Positions 44,252-53,637 of a stretch of 64,000 nt of DNA are shown piece by piece. A program made the translations under genes and the position numbers. The stretch comes from Cetobacterium somerae (GTDB lineage Bacteria; Fusobacteriota; Fusobacteriia; Fusobacteriales; Fusobacteriaceae). The notes under the pieces were generated by a model. The model did no database searches. It was not told the origin of the DNA and saw nothing but the letters and a program-made list of their open reading frames with translations. The stretch is from assembly GCF_022430525.1 (NCBI RefSeq), contig NZ_CP092519.1, positions 1,304,454 to 1,368,453 of the forward strand. Reading direction: 5' to 3'. Each line of letters begins with the position of its first letter. Position 1 is the stretch's first letter.

Positions 44252-46321
44252 TTACTTTTGTCCTGGATATTTTATTCTAACGTGATGAATACTCATTAAA
44301 ACTTTTGTAAATGTTTTAATAATTATTTCTATTTCTTTAAATGTCAATGCCGCTTCAGATAATTGATTATCCTCTATTTTCGAATTAATAATTTTTCTTA
44401 ACATATTTTCAATAGTTATTGGTGTCTTTTCATCTAATGATCTAACAGCTGCCTCTATTGAATCTGCCAACATAATTATAGCCGACTCTTTACTTCTTGG
44501 AATTGGTCCTCCATATTTGAAATCCTCCTCTATAACAGTTGGATCTAATTGCTTCGCCTTGTTATAAAAATATGCTAACATTGTTGTTCCTTGGTGCTCA
44601 AACATAACATCTCTAATCTCTCTTGGAATTTTATATTCTCTTCCTAATTCATTACCATCTTTAGTATGAGATGTTATTATTAGAGTACTTAAGAATGGAG
44701 ATATCTTTGAATGAGGATTTTCTCCTCCTTCTTGATTCTCTACATAAAATTTAGGTCTTTTCATTTTTCCTATATCATGATAATACGATGCTACTCTTGC
44801 AAAAATAGCGTTTGCTCCAATTGCTTCAGCTGCTGCTTCTGATAAAGTTGCAACCATCATTGAATGATGAAATGTTCCTGGTGCCTTCATTGATAAAAGC
44901 TTAAGCAGAGGATGGGACAAGTCACCTAATTCTAAAAGTCTAAATGTTGTTAAAATATTAAATGTTCTTTCAAAATATGGTAACACCGCTATTGCTAACA
45001 TTCCTGAAAGTAATCCTGAAACAACTATTTCTCCACTTTGGAGTACAATTAAATTTTGTTCTCTTCCTATAAAATAAGTTAATAACAGATATAAAAAGAA
45101 TTTTGTTACTGCTAGCTTCATTCCTAAAGCTATCAATTCTTGTCTTGTTGTTACTTTTTCTATTAGATAAGATCCCATTAAACAAACCAAGAAAGTTACA
45201 ATAATAAATACTGGATCATAGCCTACAATTGGAAATAAAAAAGTAGTTGCCATAAGCGTCGCTAAAAAAGCAAAATCTTTAGCAAAAAGTATTGCCATTA
45301 AGAAGTACATTGTTTCAAATGGAACAAAATATATATGATCAGGTTTTGTAAATCTATAAGCTAAAAAGCCTATTGTAAATATCAAAAATAAACTTCTGTA
45401 TATACTTTTATTTAATATATTTTTCTTAAATTTATTTGCTAATAGCGGATAGAATATAACTGTCAAAATAATCGTATATAAAAAATTTGCCATAGAAAAA
45501 CCTAAACTCTTTTTATAAGAATAAATTCCAACAGCTTCTAAAAGTTTAGCCCTACTATCAGTTATTATATCACCCTTTTTGACAAGTAAAGTTCCCGCTT
45601 TTATATCTAAAATTTGGTCATCTATTTGTGAGATCTTTTCTGCAATGGAGTTTTTAGTTTTAGTTTCATCATATATATAATTTGCTGTTAAAAAATTTTC
45701 AACAATTTTCTTATCAAATTCTGGAAGCTCTAAAAATAACTCGTCATTAGGAGGAGAAATTGTTAGACTCCCTTTTTCTCTTATAATTCCTGTTGCATAG
45801 GCTTTTGTTAAAAACCCAATAACTCTTTCTTTTGCTTCTAATAACTCTTTTTTGTTTAATTGTGTTAATTCTGTTATTAGTTTTGGAGGTAACTGCTTTC
45901 CTATTATATCTTCAACTCTATCTAAATATAACTTGTTTTTTTTGAAATTTTTCTTTAATATTTCATCAAATAGATATTCTGCTCCTGATATATAAACTGT
46001 TCCCGCTTGTGGTACATATATATACTCTTTTTTAGAATTTTCCATAAGATTCTTTATTATGTCTTGCTTCTTATCTCTATCATTAAAAAGAATACTTTTA
46101 GGTGAATAAATATCATTTATTGCCACATCACCTACATCATACTTTTGTCTATTTACTATATAGCCACTCTTTGAACTAATAACTATTAACATTATCATTA
46201 AAATTAAATAAAATATTTTTTCTTTTAAATGATGATCCTTAGTATATAATTCAGCATCGTCTGCATTTTTCCTATTAATCTTAAAAGTTAAACTTAGACC
46301 AAATAGCTCAATTTTTTTCAT
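44252..46321 (-). CDS. pgpH: 7TM-HD family cyclic-di-AMP phosphodiesterase (PgpH-like)
   Basis: A 689-aa membrane protein of the 7TMR-HD family. It has one N-terminal membrane helix (about 35-52), an external domain (55-265), a seven-helix membrane module (about 275-460) and a cytoplasmic HD domain: GTFHHSMMVATLSEAAAEA (first His), YYHDIGKMKRP (His-Asp) and SHTKDGNE, MFEHQGTTM further on. The family member PgpH hydrolyses c-di-AMP to pApA; the same reaction is inferred. It is followed by ybeY. SD AAAGGAG precedes ATG 46321, 14 bases after the helicase gene. Confidence 0.9.
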   Translation of the reverse strand: MKKIELFGLSLTFKINRKNADDAELYTKDHHLKEKIFYLILMIMLIVISSKSGYIVNRQKYDVGDVAINDIYSPKSILFNDRDKKQDIIKNLMENSKKEYIYVPQAGTVYISGAEYLFDEILKKNFKKNKLYLDRVEDIIGKQLPPKLITELTQLNKKELLEAKERVIGFLTKAYATGIIREKGSLTISPPNDELFLELPEFDKKIVENFLTANYIYDETKTKNSIAEKISQIDDQILDIKAGTLLVKKGDIITDSRAKLLEAVGIYSYKKSLGFSMANFLYTIILTVIFYPLLANKFKKNILNKSIYRSLFLIFTIGFLAYRFTKPDHIYFVPFETMYFLMAILFAKDFAFLATLMATTFLFPIVGYDPVFIIVTFLVCLMGSYLIEKVTTRQELIALGMKLAVTKFFLYLLLTYFIGREQNLIVLQSGEIVVSGLLSGMLAIAVLPYFERTFNILTTFRLLELGDLSHPLLKLLSMKAPGTFHHSMMVATLSEAAAEAIGANAIFARVASYYHDIGKMKRPKFYVENQEGGENPHSKISPFLSTLIITSHTKDGNELGREYKIPREIRDVMFEHQGTTMLAYFYNKAKQLDPTVIEEDFKYGGPIPRSKESAIIMLADSIEAAVRSLDEKTPITIENMLRKIINSKIEDNQLSEAALTFKEIEIIIKTFTKVLMSIHHVRIKYPGQK

Positions 46322-46335
46322 ATTAGTTACTCCTT

Positions 46336-48798
46336 TTAGGTTTTAGAAATATCTTTTAAAATCTCTTCTTTACTTAGTATCTTTATATTTTTAGTAGGAA
46401 TAGCTTCTTTAAAATATTTTCCATAACTTTTTGTTATTACTCTATTATCTAATATTGTAACAATTCCTTTATCACTTTTACTTCTAATTAATCTTCCAAT
46501 TCCTTGCTTAAATTTTATTACAGATTCTGGAATTTGATACTCTACAAATGCATTTTTATTTTGTTGTGTTATATTTTCAATTATTGCTTCTGTTACTGGA
46601 TCACTTGGAACTTTAAAGGGTAATTTTATTAAAACTACTGAACTTAACTGTTCACCTTTTATATCCACACCTTCCCAAAAAGAATCTGTTCCAAATAAAA
46701 CAGGATTTTTTATATTTTTATATAAATTTACAAGCTGAGTTCTTGGAGCTTGTCCTTGAATCAACAAATTTAATCCAGCCTCTTCTAAGTCATCTTTTAT
46801 CATATAATACATGTAATTTAAGGTACTATACGAAGTAAATAGTATAAAACATTTTCCTGAAGTTTTCAATATCAAATTTTTTAAAAAATCTTTAATACTA
46901 TCAATAAATTTAGGATCACTTGGGTTTAGTAAATCTTTAGGTAAATATACCGTCATTTGATTATCATAATCAAATGGAGAGTGAATAACCTTCTCTAGAG
47001 TTTTTTCTTTTAACCCTATACTTTCTTTAAAATAAGTAAAATCATTTCCTATTGCTATTGTTGCAGATGTAAAAATCATCTGTTTCAAATTTGCATATAG
47101 ATTTTTATCTAATTCCCCATCTATTTTTAAAGGAGTAGCAACTAACTTTGAATTGCTTTTTTTACCATTTACTTCTGCCCAGTATATAAACTTATCATCA
47201 TCTAGCGAATTTATAAATTTCAAATTTTCAAAAAAACTATCCAACCTATCTATATATCTAGAAAAATCACTTATATATCCCTCTTTATCTTCTATATCTT
47301 TAATTTTTCCTAAAATTGTTCTAACTTTTTTTAAATAAGATGATAAATCTATAACAAATTCGTCTTTTAAATTATCTAATTGATTGTAAAAAACTGCTTT
47401 TTCAAATTCATTCTTTTTTAGTCTATAAGTTATGCTGCTCATTTGTCCTTTAGAAAAAATTTCAATTATAAAATTAAAATATGCTCTACCTGAGTTAAAT
47501 AAATTTCGATGTCTCAATTTTATATCATTCTCTAAATCTGACTCAATTCCTTTTTTTCCATCATAGTCACAATTTTTTAAATAATTTATAAAAACATCTA
47601 AACTTCCTGTACCTCTTTTTTTAGATTTTTCCATTGTGTATATTTGATTCATAGTTTTAGTAAAGCCATATTTAGAAATCTCATATGAAAAATAATCTCT
47701 TGCAACTTTTTCAACATTATGTGCCTCATCAAATACTGCTAATTCATATTCTGGTAAAATTGAATACTCTGTATTAAAACCTATTTCTTTTCTTATTGCT
47801 AAATCAGAAAAATACATATGATGGTTAGTTATTAGTATATCCGCTTTTTTCTTTTCATCTCTTGCTTTTAAAAAATAACATTCTGATTTAAATGCACATT
47901 TATTTCCTGCACACATATCACTTTCACTTTGAAAATGTTCCCAAATTGAATAATCTACTTCAAATGGAAGCTCTGCCTTATCTCCAGTTTCAGTTTTGCC
48001 ACCCCATTTTAAAACCTCTTTAAATTGAGATTTTTGACTTTGACTATATTCTTCAAAATCTACAATATCTCCTGTAGCAACATTATGTAATTTTCTATTG
48101 CATAAATAGTTTCCTCTTCCTTTAACTAAAACATAGTTAAAATCTCCTTGAATAACTTTTTTAGCTATTGGAATATCTTTATTTAAAAGTTGTTCTTGTA
48201 AATTTATTGTATTAGTACTTATAACAACTCTTTTTTTATTCTTTATACTCCACTCTATAGCAGGAATTAAATAACCTAATGTTTTTCCTGTTCCTGTTCC
48301 TGCCTCAACAATTACTTTTGTTTCTGTATTTAATCCATTTTCAATGACTTCAGCCATTTCTAACTGCTCATTTCTATATTCAAACTCTTTAAATACATTT
48401 GCTAAAAGACCATGTTTTTCAAAATATGGTTTTATATCTATCTTTATATTTTTCTTTTGAATCAGTTCAACAATCACATATATATCAGATAAATTATTAT
48501 CTACAATATAAGATCCTCCATCTAATTTATTTGAATATATTGCAGCAATCTCTACATCTGGATCAGATGGATATAAGTGTCCTGATGGGTGATTATGTAT
48601 TATTACTTCACCTTTTCTCATTCCTTTTAATATAGCAGGAACTGAATATTTATTGCCTCTTGCTAATACTTCGACTTCTGTTACTACTCCTTCTTCATCT
48701 GGAAGTCCTCTGAAAAATACTTCGTTACCATCGACTTTTTCTATCTCTAGCTTCATTTTCTCTCTAGCTTCTAAAGATATTTTTTCTTCTATATTCAT
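46336..48798 (-). CDS. JAMM-domain / DinG-like DNA helicase fusion
   Basis: An 820-aa two-part protein. Residues 1-130 form a JAMM/RadC-like domain with IIHNHPSGHLYPSDPD; His68, His70, Ser78 and Asp81 fit HxHx7Sx2D exactly, and Glu26 may be the acid. Residues 140-820 are an XPD/DinG superfamily-2 helicase: Walker A GTGTGKT (167-173), four Fe-S Cys (233, 296, 301, 307), DEAH (357-360), and C-terminal GTDSFWEGVDIKG and GIGRLIRSKSDKG. DinG unwinds R-loops and D-loops in repair; what the JAMM domain does is unknown. SD AAAGGA precedes ATG 48798. It heads the pgpH-ybeY-dgkA run. Confidence 0.88.
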   Translation of the reverse strand: MNIEEKISLEAREKMKLEIEKVDGNEVFFRGLPDEEGVVTEVEVLARGNKYSVPAILKGMRKGEVIIHNHPSGHLYPSDPDVEIAAIYSNKLDGGSYIVDNNLSDIYVIVELIQKKNIKIDIKPYFEKHGLLANVFKEFEYRNEQLEMAEVIENGLNTETKVIVEAGTGTGKTLGYLIPAIEWSIKNKKRVVISTNTINLQEQLLNKDIPIAKKVIQGDFNYVLVKGRGNYLCNRKLHNVATGDIVDFEEYSQSQKSQFKEVLKWGGKTETGDKAELPFEVDYSIWEHFQSESDMCAGNKCAFKSECYFLKARDEKKKADILITNHHMYFSDLAIRKEIGFNTEYSILPEYELAVFDEAHNVEKVARDYFSYEISKYGFTKTMNQIYTMEKSKKRGTGSLDVFINYLKNCDYDGKKGIESDLENDIKLRHRNLFNSGRAYFNFIIEIFSKGQMSSITYRLKKNEFEKAVFYNQLDNLKDEFVIDLSSYLKKVRTILGKIKDIEDKEGYISDFSRYIDRLDSFFENLKFINSLDDDKFIYWAEVNGKKSNSKLVATPLKIDGELDKNLYANLKQMIFTSATIAIGNDFTYFKESIGLKEKTLEKVIHSPFDYDNQMTVYLPKDLLNPSDPKFIDSIKDFLKNLILKTSGKCFILFTSYSTLNYMYYMIKDDLEEAGLNLLIQGQAPRTQLVNLYKNIKNPVLFGTDSFWEGVDIKGEQLSSVVLIKLPFKVPSDPVTEAIIENITQQNKNAFVEYQIPESVIKFKQGIGRLIRSKSDKGIVTILDNRVITKSYGKYFKEAIPTKNIKILSKEEILKDISKT

Positions 48799-48994
48799 TC
48801 TTATCCTTTCTTTGTTTCTCGTATTCTCACTATAATATAATACTCTTTTTTTGAGAAAATATAAATTATTTTTTTATTTATCTTCTTTTTTTATAATAAA
48901 TATGTTAAAATATTCTAGGTCCATTGTAAATATTGTGTCTCTTTTTATGCTTACCTGTCAAATTAAAATACTTATACTGAGTACGATATACGTA

Positions 48995-49023
48995 TTGACA
49001 TAAAGCGTTATTTATGTTATTAT
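48995..49023 (+). promoter_or_regulatory. Promoter of rpsT
   Basis: TTGACA (48995-49000), exactly 17 bases, TATTAT (49018-49023); a strong consensus promoter 41 bases before the rpsT start. Confidence 0.75.
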
Positions 49024-49064
49024 GTTATGAAAATTTTATTTAAAATTAAAGGGAGGTTTTTGAT

Positions 49065-49325
49065 TTGGCACATTCAAAATCAGCAAAAAAGAGAGTTTTA
49101 GTAGCAGAGAGAAACAGAGAGAGAAATCAAGCTGTAAAATCTAGAGTAAAAACAATGCTTAAGAGAGTTTTAGTAGCAGTAGAAACTAAAGAGGTTGAAG
49201 CTGCAAACGCTGCTTTATCAGTAGCTTATAAAGAGTTAGATAAAGCTGTAAGCAAAGGAATTATGAAAAAGAATACAGCATCTAGAAGAAAAGCTAGATT
49301 AGCTGCAAAAGTTAACGCTTTATAA
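49065..49325 (+). CDS. rpsT: 30S ribosomal protein S20
   Basis: The 86-aa S20 binds 16S rRNA early in 30S assembly. The sequence is the typical Lys/Arg/Ala-rich three-helix form: AHSKSAKKRVLVAERNRERNQ (split), VKTMLKRVLVAVE, KGIMKKNTASRRKARLAAKV. It starts at TTG 49065 after SD GGGAGG (49051-49056); no ATG is in frame nearby. A UUG start is also used for E. coli rpsT and contributes to its autoregulation, so its reuse here may be meaningful. It is monocistronic, with a strong promoter and terminator. Confidence 0.97.
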   Translation: MAHSKSAKKRVLVAERNRERNQAVKSRVKTMLKRVLVAVETKEVEAANAALSVAYKELDKAVSKGIMKKNTASRRKARLAAKVNAL

Positions 49326-49341
49326 TCGATGCTATTAAAGT

Positions 49342-49372
49342 AAAACTGGGGACATCCCCAGTTTTATTTTTT
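49342..49372 (+). terminator. Terminator after rpsT
   Basis: Stem AAAACTGGGGA / TCCCCAGTTTT (49342-49352, 49355-49365), followed by ATTTTTT. Confidence 0.88.
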
Positions 49373-49389
49373 ATTTTTGAGGAGGCTTT

Positions 49390-49896
49390 ATGATTAAACT
49401 TATTGTTTTAGATGTTGACGGAACTCTTACTGATGGTAAGCTTTATGTAACAAATCTTGGTGATGAAATGAAAGCTTTTAATGTTAAAGATGGATTAGGA
49501 ATTACCCAAGCTATTTCTCAAGGTAAAGAGGTTGCTATCATCACCGGAAAAACGTCTCAAATAGTTACCAAACGTTGTCAAGAACTTGGAATAAAAGAAA
49601 TTCATCAAGGAATTAAAAATAAAATAGCAACTCTTGATTTAATATTAGAAAAATATTCTATTTCTTATGATAATGTTGCTTATATGGGTGATGATCTAAT
49701 TGATTTGGCAGTTATGAAAAAATGTAAACTAACAGGAGCACCTAAAGATTCAGTTGAAGAAATTCTTAATATTTCTGATTTTACTTCAACTAAAAATGGT
49801 GGAGATGGAGCTGTTAGAGAATTTATAGAATATATTTTAAAAAAAGAAAATTTATGGAATAATGTAGTTAATCACTTTGTTCCCACAGAACAATAA
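49390..49896 (+). CDS. kdsC: KdsC-like 3-deoxy-manno-octulosonate-8-phosphatase (HAD)
   Basis: A 168-aa HAD-family phosphatase of the KdsC type, which releases Kdo from Kdo-8-phosphate for lipopolysaccharide. Motif I is DVDGTLTDGKLYVTNLGDEMKAF-like (DVDGTLTDG, nucleophile Asp8), then FNVKDGLGI, AIITGKTSQIV (motif II), the Lys of GIKNKIATLD and YMGDDLIDLAVM (motif IV). It lacks a cap domain, as expected for tetrameric KdsC. NeuA-like phosphatases are an alternative. No other kds genes are nearby. SD GAGGAGG precedes ATG 49390. It supports an LPS-bearing outer membrane. Confidence 0.85.
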   Translation: MIKLIVLDVDGTLTDGKLYVTNLGDEMKAFNVKDGLGITQAISQGKEVAIITGKTSQIVTKRCQELGIKEIHQGIKNKIATLDLILEKYSISYDNVAYMGDDLIDLAVMKKCKLTGAPKDSVEEILNISDFTSTKNGGDGAVREFIEYILKKENLWNNVVNHFVPTEQ

Positions 49897-49925
49897 AAAA
49901 ATAGCTGAGATTCAGCTATTTTTTT
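49895..49925. terminator. Bidirectional terminator (kdsC / YibE-F)
   Basis: Stem AATAGCTGA / TCAGCTATT (49900-49908, 49912-49920) flanked by six A and eight T, so it works on both strands. The YibE/F stop codon lies in the right arm. Confidence 0.85.
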
Positions 49926-51024
49926 TTGTAAATATAATACAACATAGATATGAAGTTATAGGTACTGCAACTAAAATACCTATACTTCCTGCAAAAGCTC
50001 TTATAATATCAGCTGCTACTGATTCAAAATTTAAAATTCTAATTAAAGGAAATTGTTCTTTTTGTAAATATATAAATAATGTTGATAATATTCCACTTCC
50101 TATATAAGCTAATATTAACGTGTTTACCATTGTTCCTATAATATCTTCACCTATTCTCATACCTGATTCAAAAATGTCCTTTTTAGCTATATCAGAGCTT
50201 CTCTTTTTCAATTCTGTAAGAGCTGATGATATTGACATAGATACATCCATTACTGCTCCCATACTTCCTAAAATAACTCCAGCAGATATTATTTCTCTAA
50301 TTTTTATTCCTTGAAGTAATGTTGAATAATTTAATGCCTCTACTGAAACAAAACCTGTCATAGCCATTTTATATGAAAAATACATTGATACTATTCCTGC
50401 TATTACTACTCCTGAAACTGCTCCTAGTATTGCTACTAATCCTTTCTGAGAGAATCCTGTTGTTAAAAATATTGTAATTGTTGAACATAATAAAGCACAT
50501 AAGGTTGAAATCAAAATTGGTGAATATCCATTTGATATCATTGGTAAAAAAATATTATATATTATACCTACTACAATTACTAAAGATAAAATAGCTTTTA
50601 TTCCTTTATATCTAGCAATTATAAATGTTAACAATACAAATATACCTACTATTAAAAATATAGAGTCTCTTTTATCTATATCTACTATATAGTAAGTATT
50701 ATCACCTAATTCTCCAGGCTCTTTATACAATACTACATTTTCATTCTCTCTTATAAAAATATTATAAGCTTTTTCTAAATAAACTGGTGATTGAATTAAA
50801 ATCTCCTTATTTTTATCGTCACCTTCTAAAATTTTTACCCTATACTCTTCAATCTCCTTTATTCCATCTTGTCCACTATATCCACTTTTTTTTGTGCTCT
50901 CTAAATATAAAATTTTACCTTTTACATACTCTTCTTGAGTTTGATATTTATCATCATAATTTATTTCTTGTGGAAATATTTCAATAGAAAATATTATTAA
51001 AAATAGTATATAAATTTTTTTCAT
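49912..51024 (-). CDS. YibE/F-like membrane protein
   Basis: A 370-aa inner-membrane protein of the YibE/F family. It has a signal-like N-terminal segment (residues 1-17), an external beta-rich domain (about 20-115; YVKGKILYLESTKKSGYSGQ) and some seven hydrophobic helices from about 118 on. The conserved GVILGSMGAVMDVSMSISSAL and a terminal AGSIGILVAVPITSYLCCIIF match the family. Function in transport or membrane physiology is not established. SD GGGGAGA precedes ATG 51024. It stands alone between two terminators, with rpsO upstream. Confidence 0.85.
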   Translation of the reverse strand: MKKIYILFLIIFSIEIFPQEINYDDKYQTQEEYVKGKILYLESTKKSGYSGQDGIKEIEEYRVKILEGDDKNKEILIQSPVYLEKAYNIFIRENENVVLYKEPGELGDNTYYIVDIDKRDSIFLIVGIFVLLTFIIARYKGIKAILSLVIVVGIIYNIFLPMISNGYSPILISTLCALLCSTITIFLTTGFSQKGLVAILGAVSGVVIAGIVSMYFSYKMAMTGFVSVEALNYSTLLQGIKIREIISAGVILGSMGAVMDVSMSISSALTELKKRSSDIAKKDIFESGMRIGEDIIGTMVNTLILAYIGSGILSTLFIYLQKEQFPLIRILNFESVAADIIRAFAGSIGILVAVPITSYLCCIIFTKKNS

Positions 51025-51042
51025 ACACTCTCCCCTTTTATT

Positions 51043-51076
51043 TTATAAAAAAAAACGAGGAAGACTTCCTCGTTTT
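51043..51076 (-). terminator. Terminator after rpsO
   Basis: Stem AAAACGAGG / CCTCGTTTT (51052-51060, 51068-51076) with a long T run on the minus strand. Confidence 0.88.
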
Positions 51077-51080
51077 AATA

Positions 51081-51341
51081 TTACTTTCTGATTCCTAATT
51101 TAGCAATAAGAGCTCTGTATCCTTCGATATCTTTGCTCATTAAGTAGCTTAAAAGTCTCTTTCTTTTTCCAACCATTTTTAATAATCCTAATCTTGAGTG
51201 GAAGTCCTTCTTGTGAGTTCTTAAGTGATTAGTTAAGTGGTTGATTTGTGCAGTTAAGATAGCGATTTGAACCTCTGTAGATCCTGTATCTTTCCCGTCT
51301 TTTCCGTAAGCGCTGATGATTTCTGCTTTGTTTATAGCCAT
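51081..51341 (-). CDS. rpsO: 30S ribosomal protein S15
   Basis: The 86-aa S15 binds the three-way junction of the 16S rRNA central domain. Signatures are [27 protein letters not shown] (split), [20 protein letters not shown] and [12 protein letters not shown]. Length is normal. SD AGGAGG (51354-51349) precedes ATG 51341. It has its own promoter (51448-51420) and a structured leader that could bind S15 for feedback control. It lies 109 bases downstream of ftsH and is transcribed alone to a strong terminator. Confidence 0.97.
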   Translation of the reverse strand: MAINKAEIISAYGKDGKDTGSTEVQIAILTAQINHLTNHLRTHKKDFHSRLGLLKMVGKRKRLLSYLMSKDIEGYRALIAKLGIRK

Positions 51342-51369
51342 TTTATTTCCTCCTGAATATTTAATATCT

Positions 51370-51402
51370 AAGCCAAGGTTTACGGGGCTTAATCGTAAAT
51401 CC
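51370..51402 (-). promoter_or_regulatory. Structured rpsO leader, candidate S15 autoregulatory RNA
   Basis: On the minus strand GGATTTACG (51402-51394) pairs with CGTAAACC (51384-51377; one A bulged), and the loop's AAGCC (51390-51386) pairs with GGCTT (51374-51370). The two helices are interleaved, as in a pseudoknot; the 2-base connector may be too short for both at full length, so they could be alternatives. It ends 15 bases before the SD. S15 represses its own mRNA through such structures in several bacteria. Confidence 0.6.
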
Positions 51403-51419
51403 TAGCATAGATTGTTATT

Positions 51420-51448
51420 ATTATAACACAATATCTTATTTTAGTAAA
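51420..51448 (-). promoter_or_regulatory. Promoter of rpsO
   Basis: On the minus strand TTTACT (51448-51443), a 17-base spacer and TATAAT (51425-51420), just after the ftsH stop codon. Confidence 0.65.
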
Positions 51449-51450
51449 GT

Positions 51451-53637
51451 CTAATTTTCTACCTTATCCTCTTTTTGATCTTCTAAAACTGATTGAGAAG
51501 CTTTCTGCTTTAATTCTTCCCTTAACTTATTTTCTTCTTCTTTTAAGTCTGCTAATTTTTCTTCTATTCTGTTTTCTTCTTCTAATCTTTCAACAGTTTT
51601 TCCTTTTAACATCTCATCTAACTCTTCACCTGTTATAGTTTCTAATCTTAACAATGCCTGAGTTATCTTCTCTAATGTTTCTCTATTTTCAGTTAAAATC
51701 TCTTTTGCTTTATTATAAGCTGTCGTTACTAATCTTCTTATTTCATCATCTATCTCTTTTGAAGTTGTTTCTCCATAAAGCTTTTGTTGGAACATATCTC
51801 CATCACGAGTAGCATCTAACATTATTGGTCCAAATTTATCACTCATACCATATTTAGTTACCATAGCATGAGCTATTGCTGTAGCTCTTTCTATATCGTT
51901 ACTAGCACCTGTAGTTATATCTCCAAATACAACTTCTTCTGATGCTCTTCCTCCTAAAAGTGTTACAAGTTCTGACAAAAACTCATTTTTAGATTTTAAA
52001 TATCTATCCTCTGTTGGAAGAGTCATTGTATACCCAAGAGCAGCCATTCCTCTAGGAATTATTGTAACCTTATGAACTGGTTCTGTATGTGGTGATAATC
52101 TTTGAGTCATAGCATGACCAACTTCATGATAAGCAACTATAATTCTTTCCTTTTGAACTGCCATTCTTGATTTTCTCTCTGGTCCTATTGTAACTTTTTC
52201 AGAAGCTTCTTCTAAATCAGACATATTTATTTCATCTCTACCAGCTCTCGCAGCCAATATAGCCGCTTCGTTTAACATATTTGCAATATCCGCTCCTACA
52301 AATCCTGGCGTTTTTCTTGCTATTACATCAAAATCAACATCTGATGCAAACTTTTTATTTCTTGAATGAACTTTTAAAATAGCCTCTCTTCCCTTTATAT
52401 CAGGTCTATCAACTACTACTTGTCTATCAAATCTTCCTGGTCTCATTAAAGCTTTATCTAGTATTTCCGGTCTATTTGTTGCAGCTAATACTATTATTGT
52501 TTCATCGCTTCCAAATCCATCCATTTCTACTAGAAGTTGGTTAAGTGTTTGCTCTCTCTCGTCGTTTCCTCCACCTTGACCACTTCCTCTTTTTCTACCT
52601 ACTGCATCAATCTCATCTATAAAGATTATACATGGAGAGTTTTTTCTAGCTTTAGAAAATAAATCTCTAACTCTTGAAGCTCCAACTCCAACAAACATTT
52701 CTACGAATTCTGATCCTGACATACTAAAGAATGGAACCCCAGCTTCTCCAGCTACAGCTTTAGCTAAAAGAGTTTTACCTGTTCCTGGAGCACCTAGTAA
52801 TAAAACTCCTTTTGGAATCTTAGCACCTAAATTTTTAAATTTATCAGGCTCTTTTAAAAATTGAACAATTTCCTCTAATTCAACTTTCGCTTCATCTATT
52901 CCAGCTACATCAGCAAAAGTAACTTGAGATACATTTTCACCATTTTCTTTAGCTTTAGATTTACCCATATTGAAAACTTGTGGTCCTCCACCGCTTCCTT
53001 TATTCATTTTATTAAGCATAAAAATCCAAATTCCAATTAACAATAACATTGGGAACCAAGATGCTAGCATATTTAATAAAAATGGTAACTCTTGTGGTGG
53101 TAAAGATTGTATTTGAATATTTTTATTCTCTATTAAATCAACTAGTTGTAAATCTCCACCTAGTCTATCTGTTATCATTCTAGCTTTTACTGCAGATGCA
53201 TCTTTTTCAGCAGTATATCCATATATATACCCTTCTCTTTCATCTACTCTAACTAGTTTGTTATCTTTTACATCTTGTAAAAAATCTGTATAACTTATTG
53301 TTTTTACATTTGTTGAATCTGACTTAGAAAACATTGTTGGAAGAGATAAAATTATTGTTACTATGAATAATAACATCACAAATCCTTTCAAGTTAAATCT
53401 TCCACCTAACTCTCTTGAATCATTTGAATCTTTATCTTGTTTTCCCTTATCTATACCCTCTTTTAATTTTTCTTTAATTTTTCTTTTTCTTTCCTCTAAC
53501 TCTTCTTTCTCTTTTTCCTCATTTGATTTTTTGTCATTGTTTTTCTCAGCTTCATCATCGTCGCTTTCATCTTTTTTTGGCTCCTCTTCAATGAAGTTAT
53601 ACAATGCCATTTTTTCATTATCTTCTCTATTCTTCAT
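51451..53637 (-). CDS. ftsH: ATP-dependent zinc metalloprotease FtsH
   Basis: The 728-aa FtsH is a membrane-bound AAA+ protease for quality control and regulated turnover. Transmembrane helices lie at about 84-101 and 185-205 with an external domain between. The AAA module has Walker [35 protein letters not shown] (Walker B) and [10 protein letters not shown] (SRH). The zinc site is [10 protein letters not shown] (HExxH). Unusual is an 80-residue, highly charged N-terminal extension ([17 protein letters not shown]...) ahead of the first helix; E. coli FtsH has almost none. ATG 53637 overlaps tilS by 11 bases behind SD AAGGAGG. Confidence 0.96.
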   Translation of the reverse strand: MKNREDNEKMALYNFIEEEPKKDESDDDEAEKNNDKKSNEEKEKEELEERKRKIKEKLKEGIDKGKQDKDSNDSRELGGRFNLKGFVMLLFIVTIILSLPTMFSKSDSTNVKTISYTDFLQDVKDNKLVRVDEREGYIYGYTAEKDASAVKARMITDRLGGDLQLVDLIENKNIQIQSLPPQELPFLLNMLASWFPMLLLIGIWIFMLNKMNKGSGGGPQVFNMGKSKAKENGENVSQVTFADVAGIDEAKVELEEIVQFLKEPDKFKNLGAKIPKGVLLLGAPGTGKTLLAKAVAGEAGVPFFSMSGSEFVEMFVGVGASRVRDLFSKARKNSPCIIFIDEIDAVGRKRGSGQGGGNDEREQTLNQLLVEMDGFGSDETIIVLAATNRPEILDKALMRPGRFDRQVVVDRPDIKGREAILKVHSRNKKFASDVDFDVIARKTPGFVGADIANMLNEAAILAARAGRDEINMSDLEEASEKVTIGPERKSRMAVQKERIIVAYHEVGHAMTQRLSPHTEPVHKVTIIPRGMAALGYTMTLPTEDRYLKSKNEFLSELVTLLGGRASEEVVFGDITTGASNDIERATAIAHAMVTKYGMSDKFGPIMLDATRDGDMFQQKLYGETTSKEIDDEIRRLVTTAYNKAKEILTENRETLEKITQALLRLETITGEELDEMLKGKTVERLEEENRIEEKLADLKEEENKLREELKQKASQSVLEDQKEDKVEN

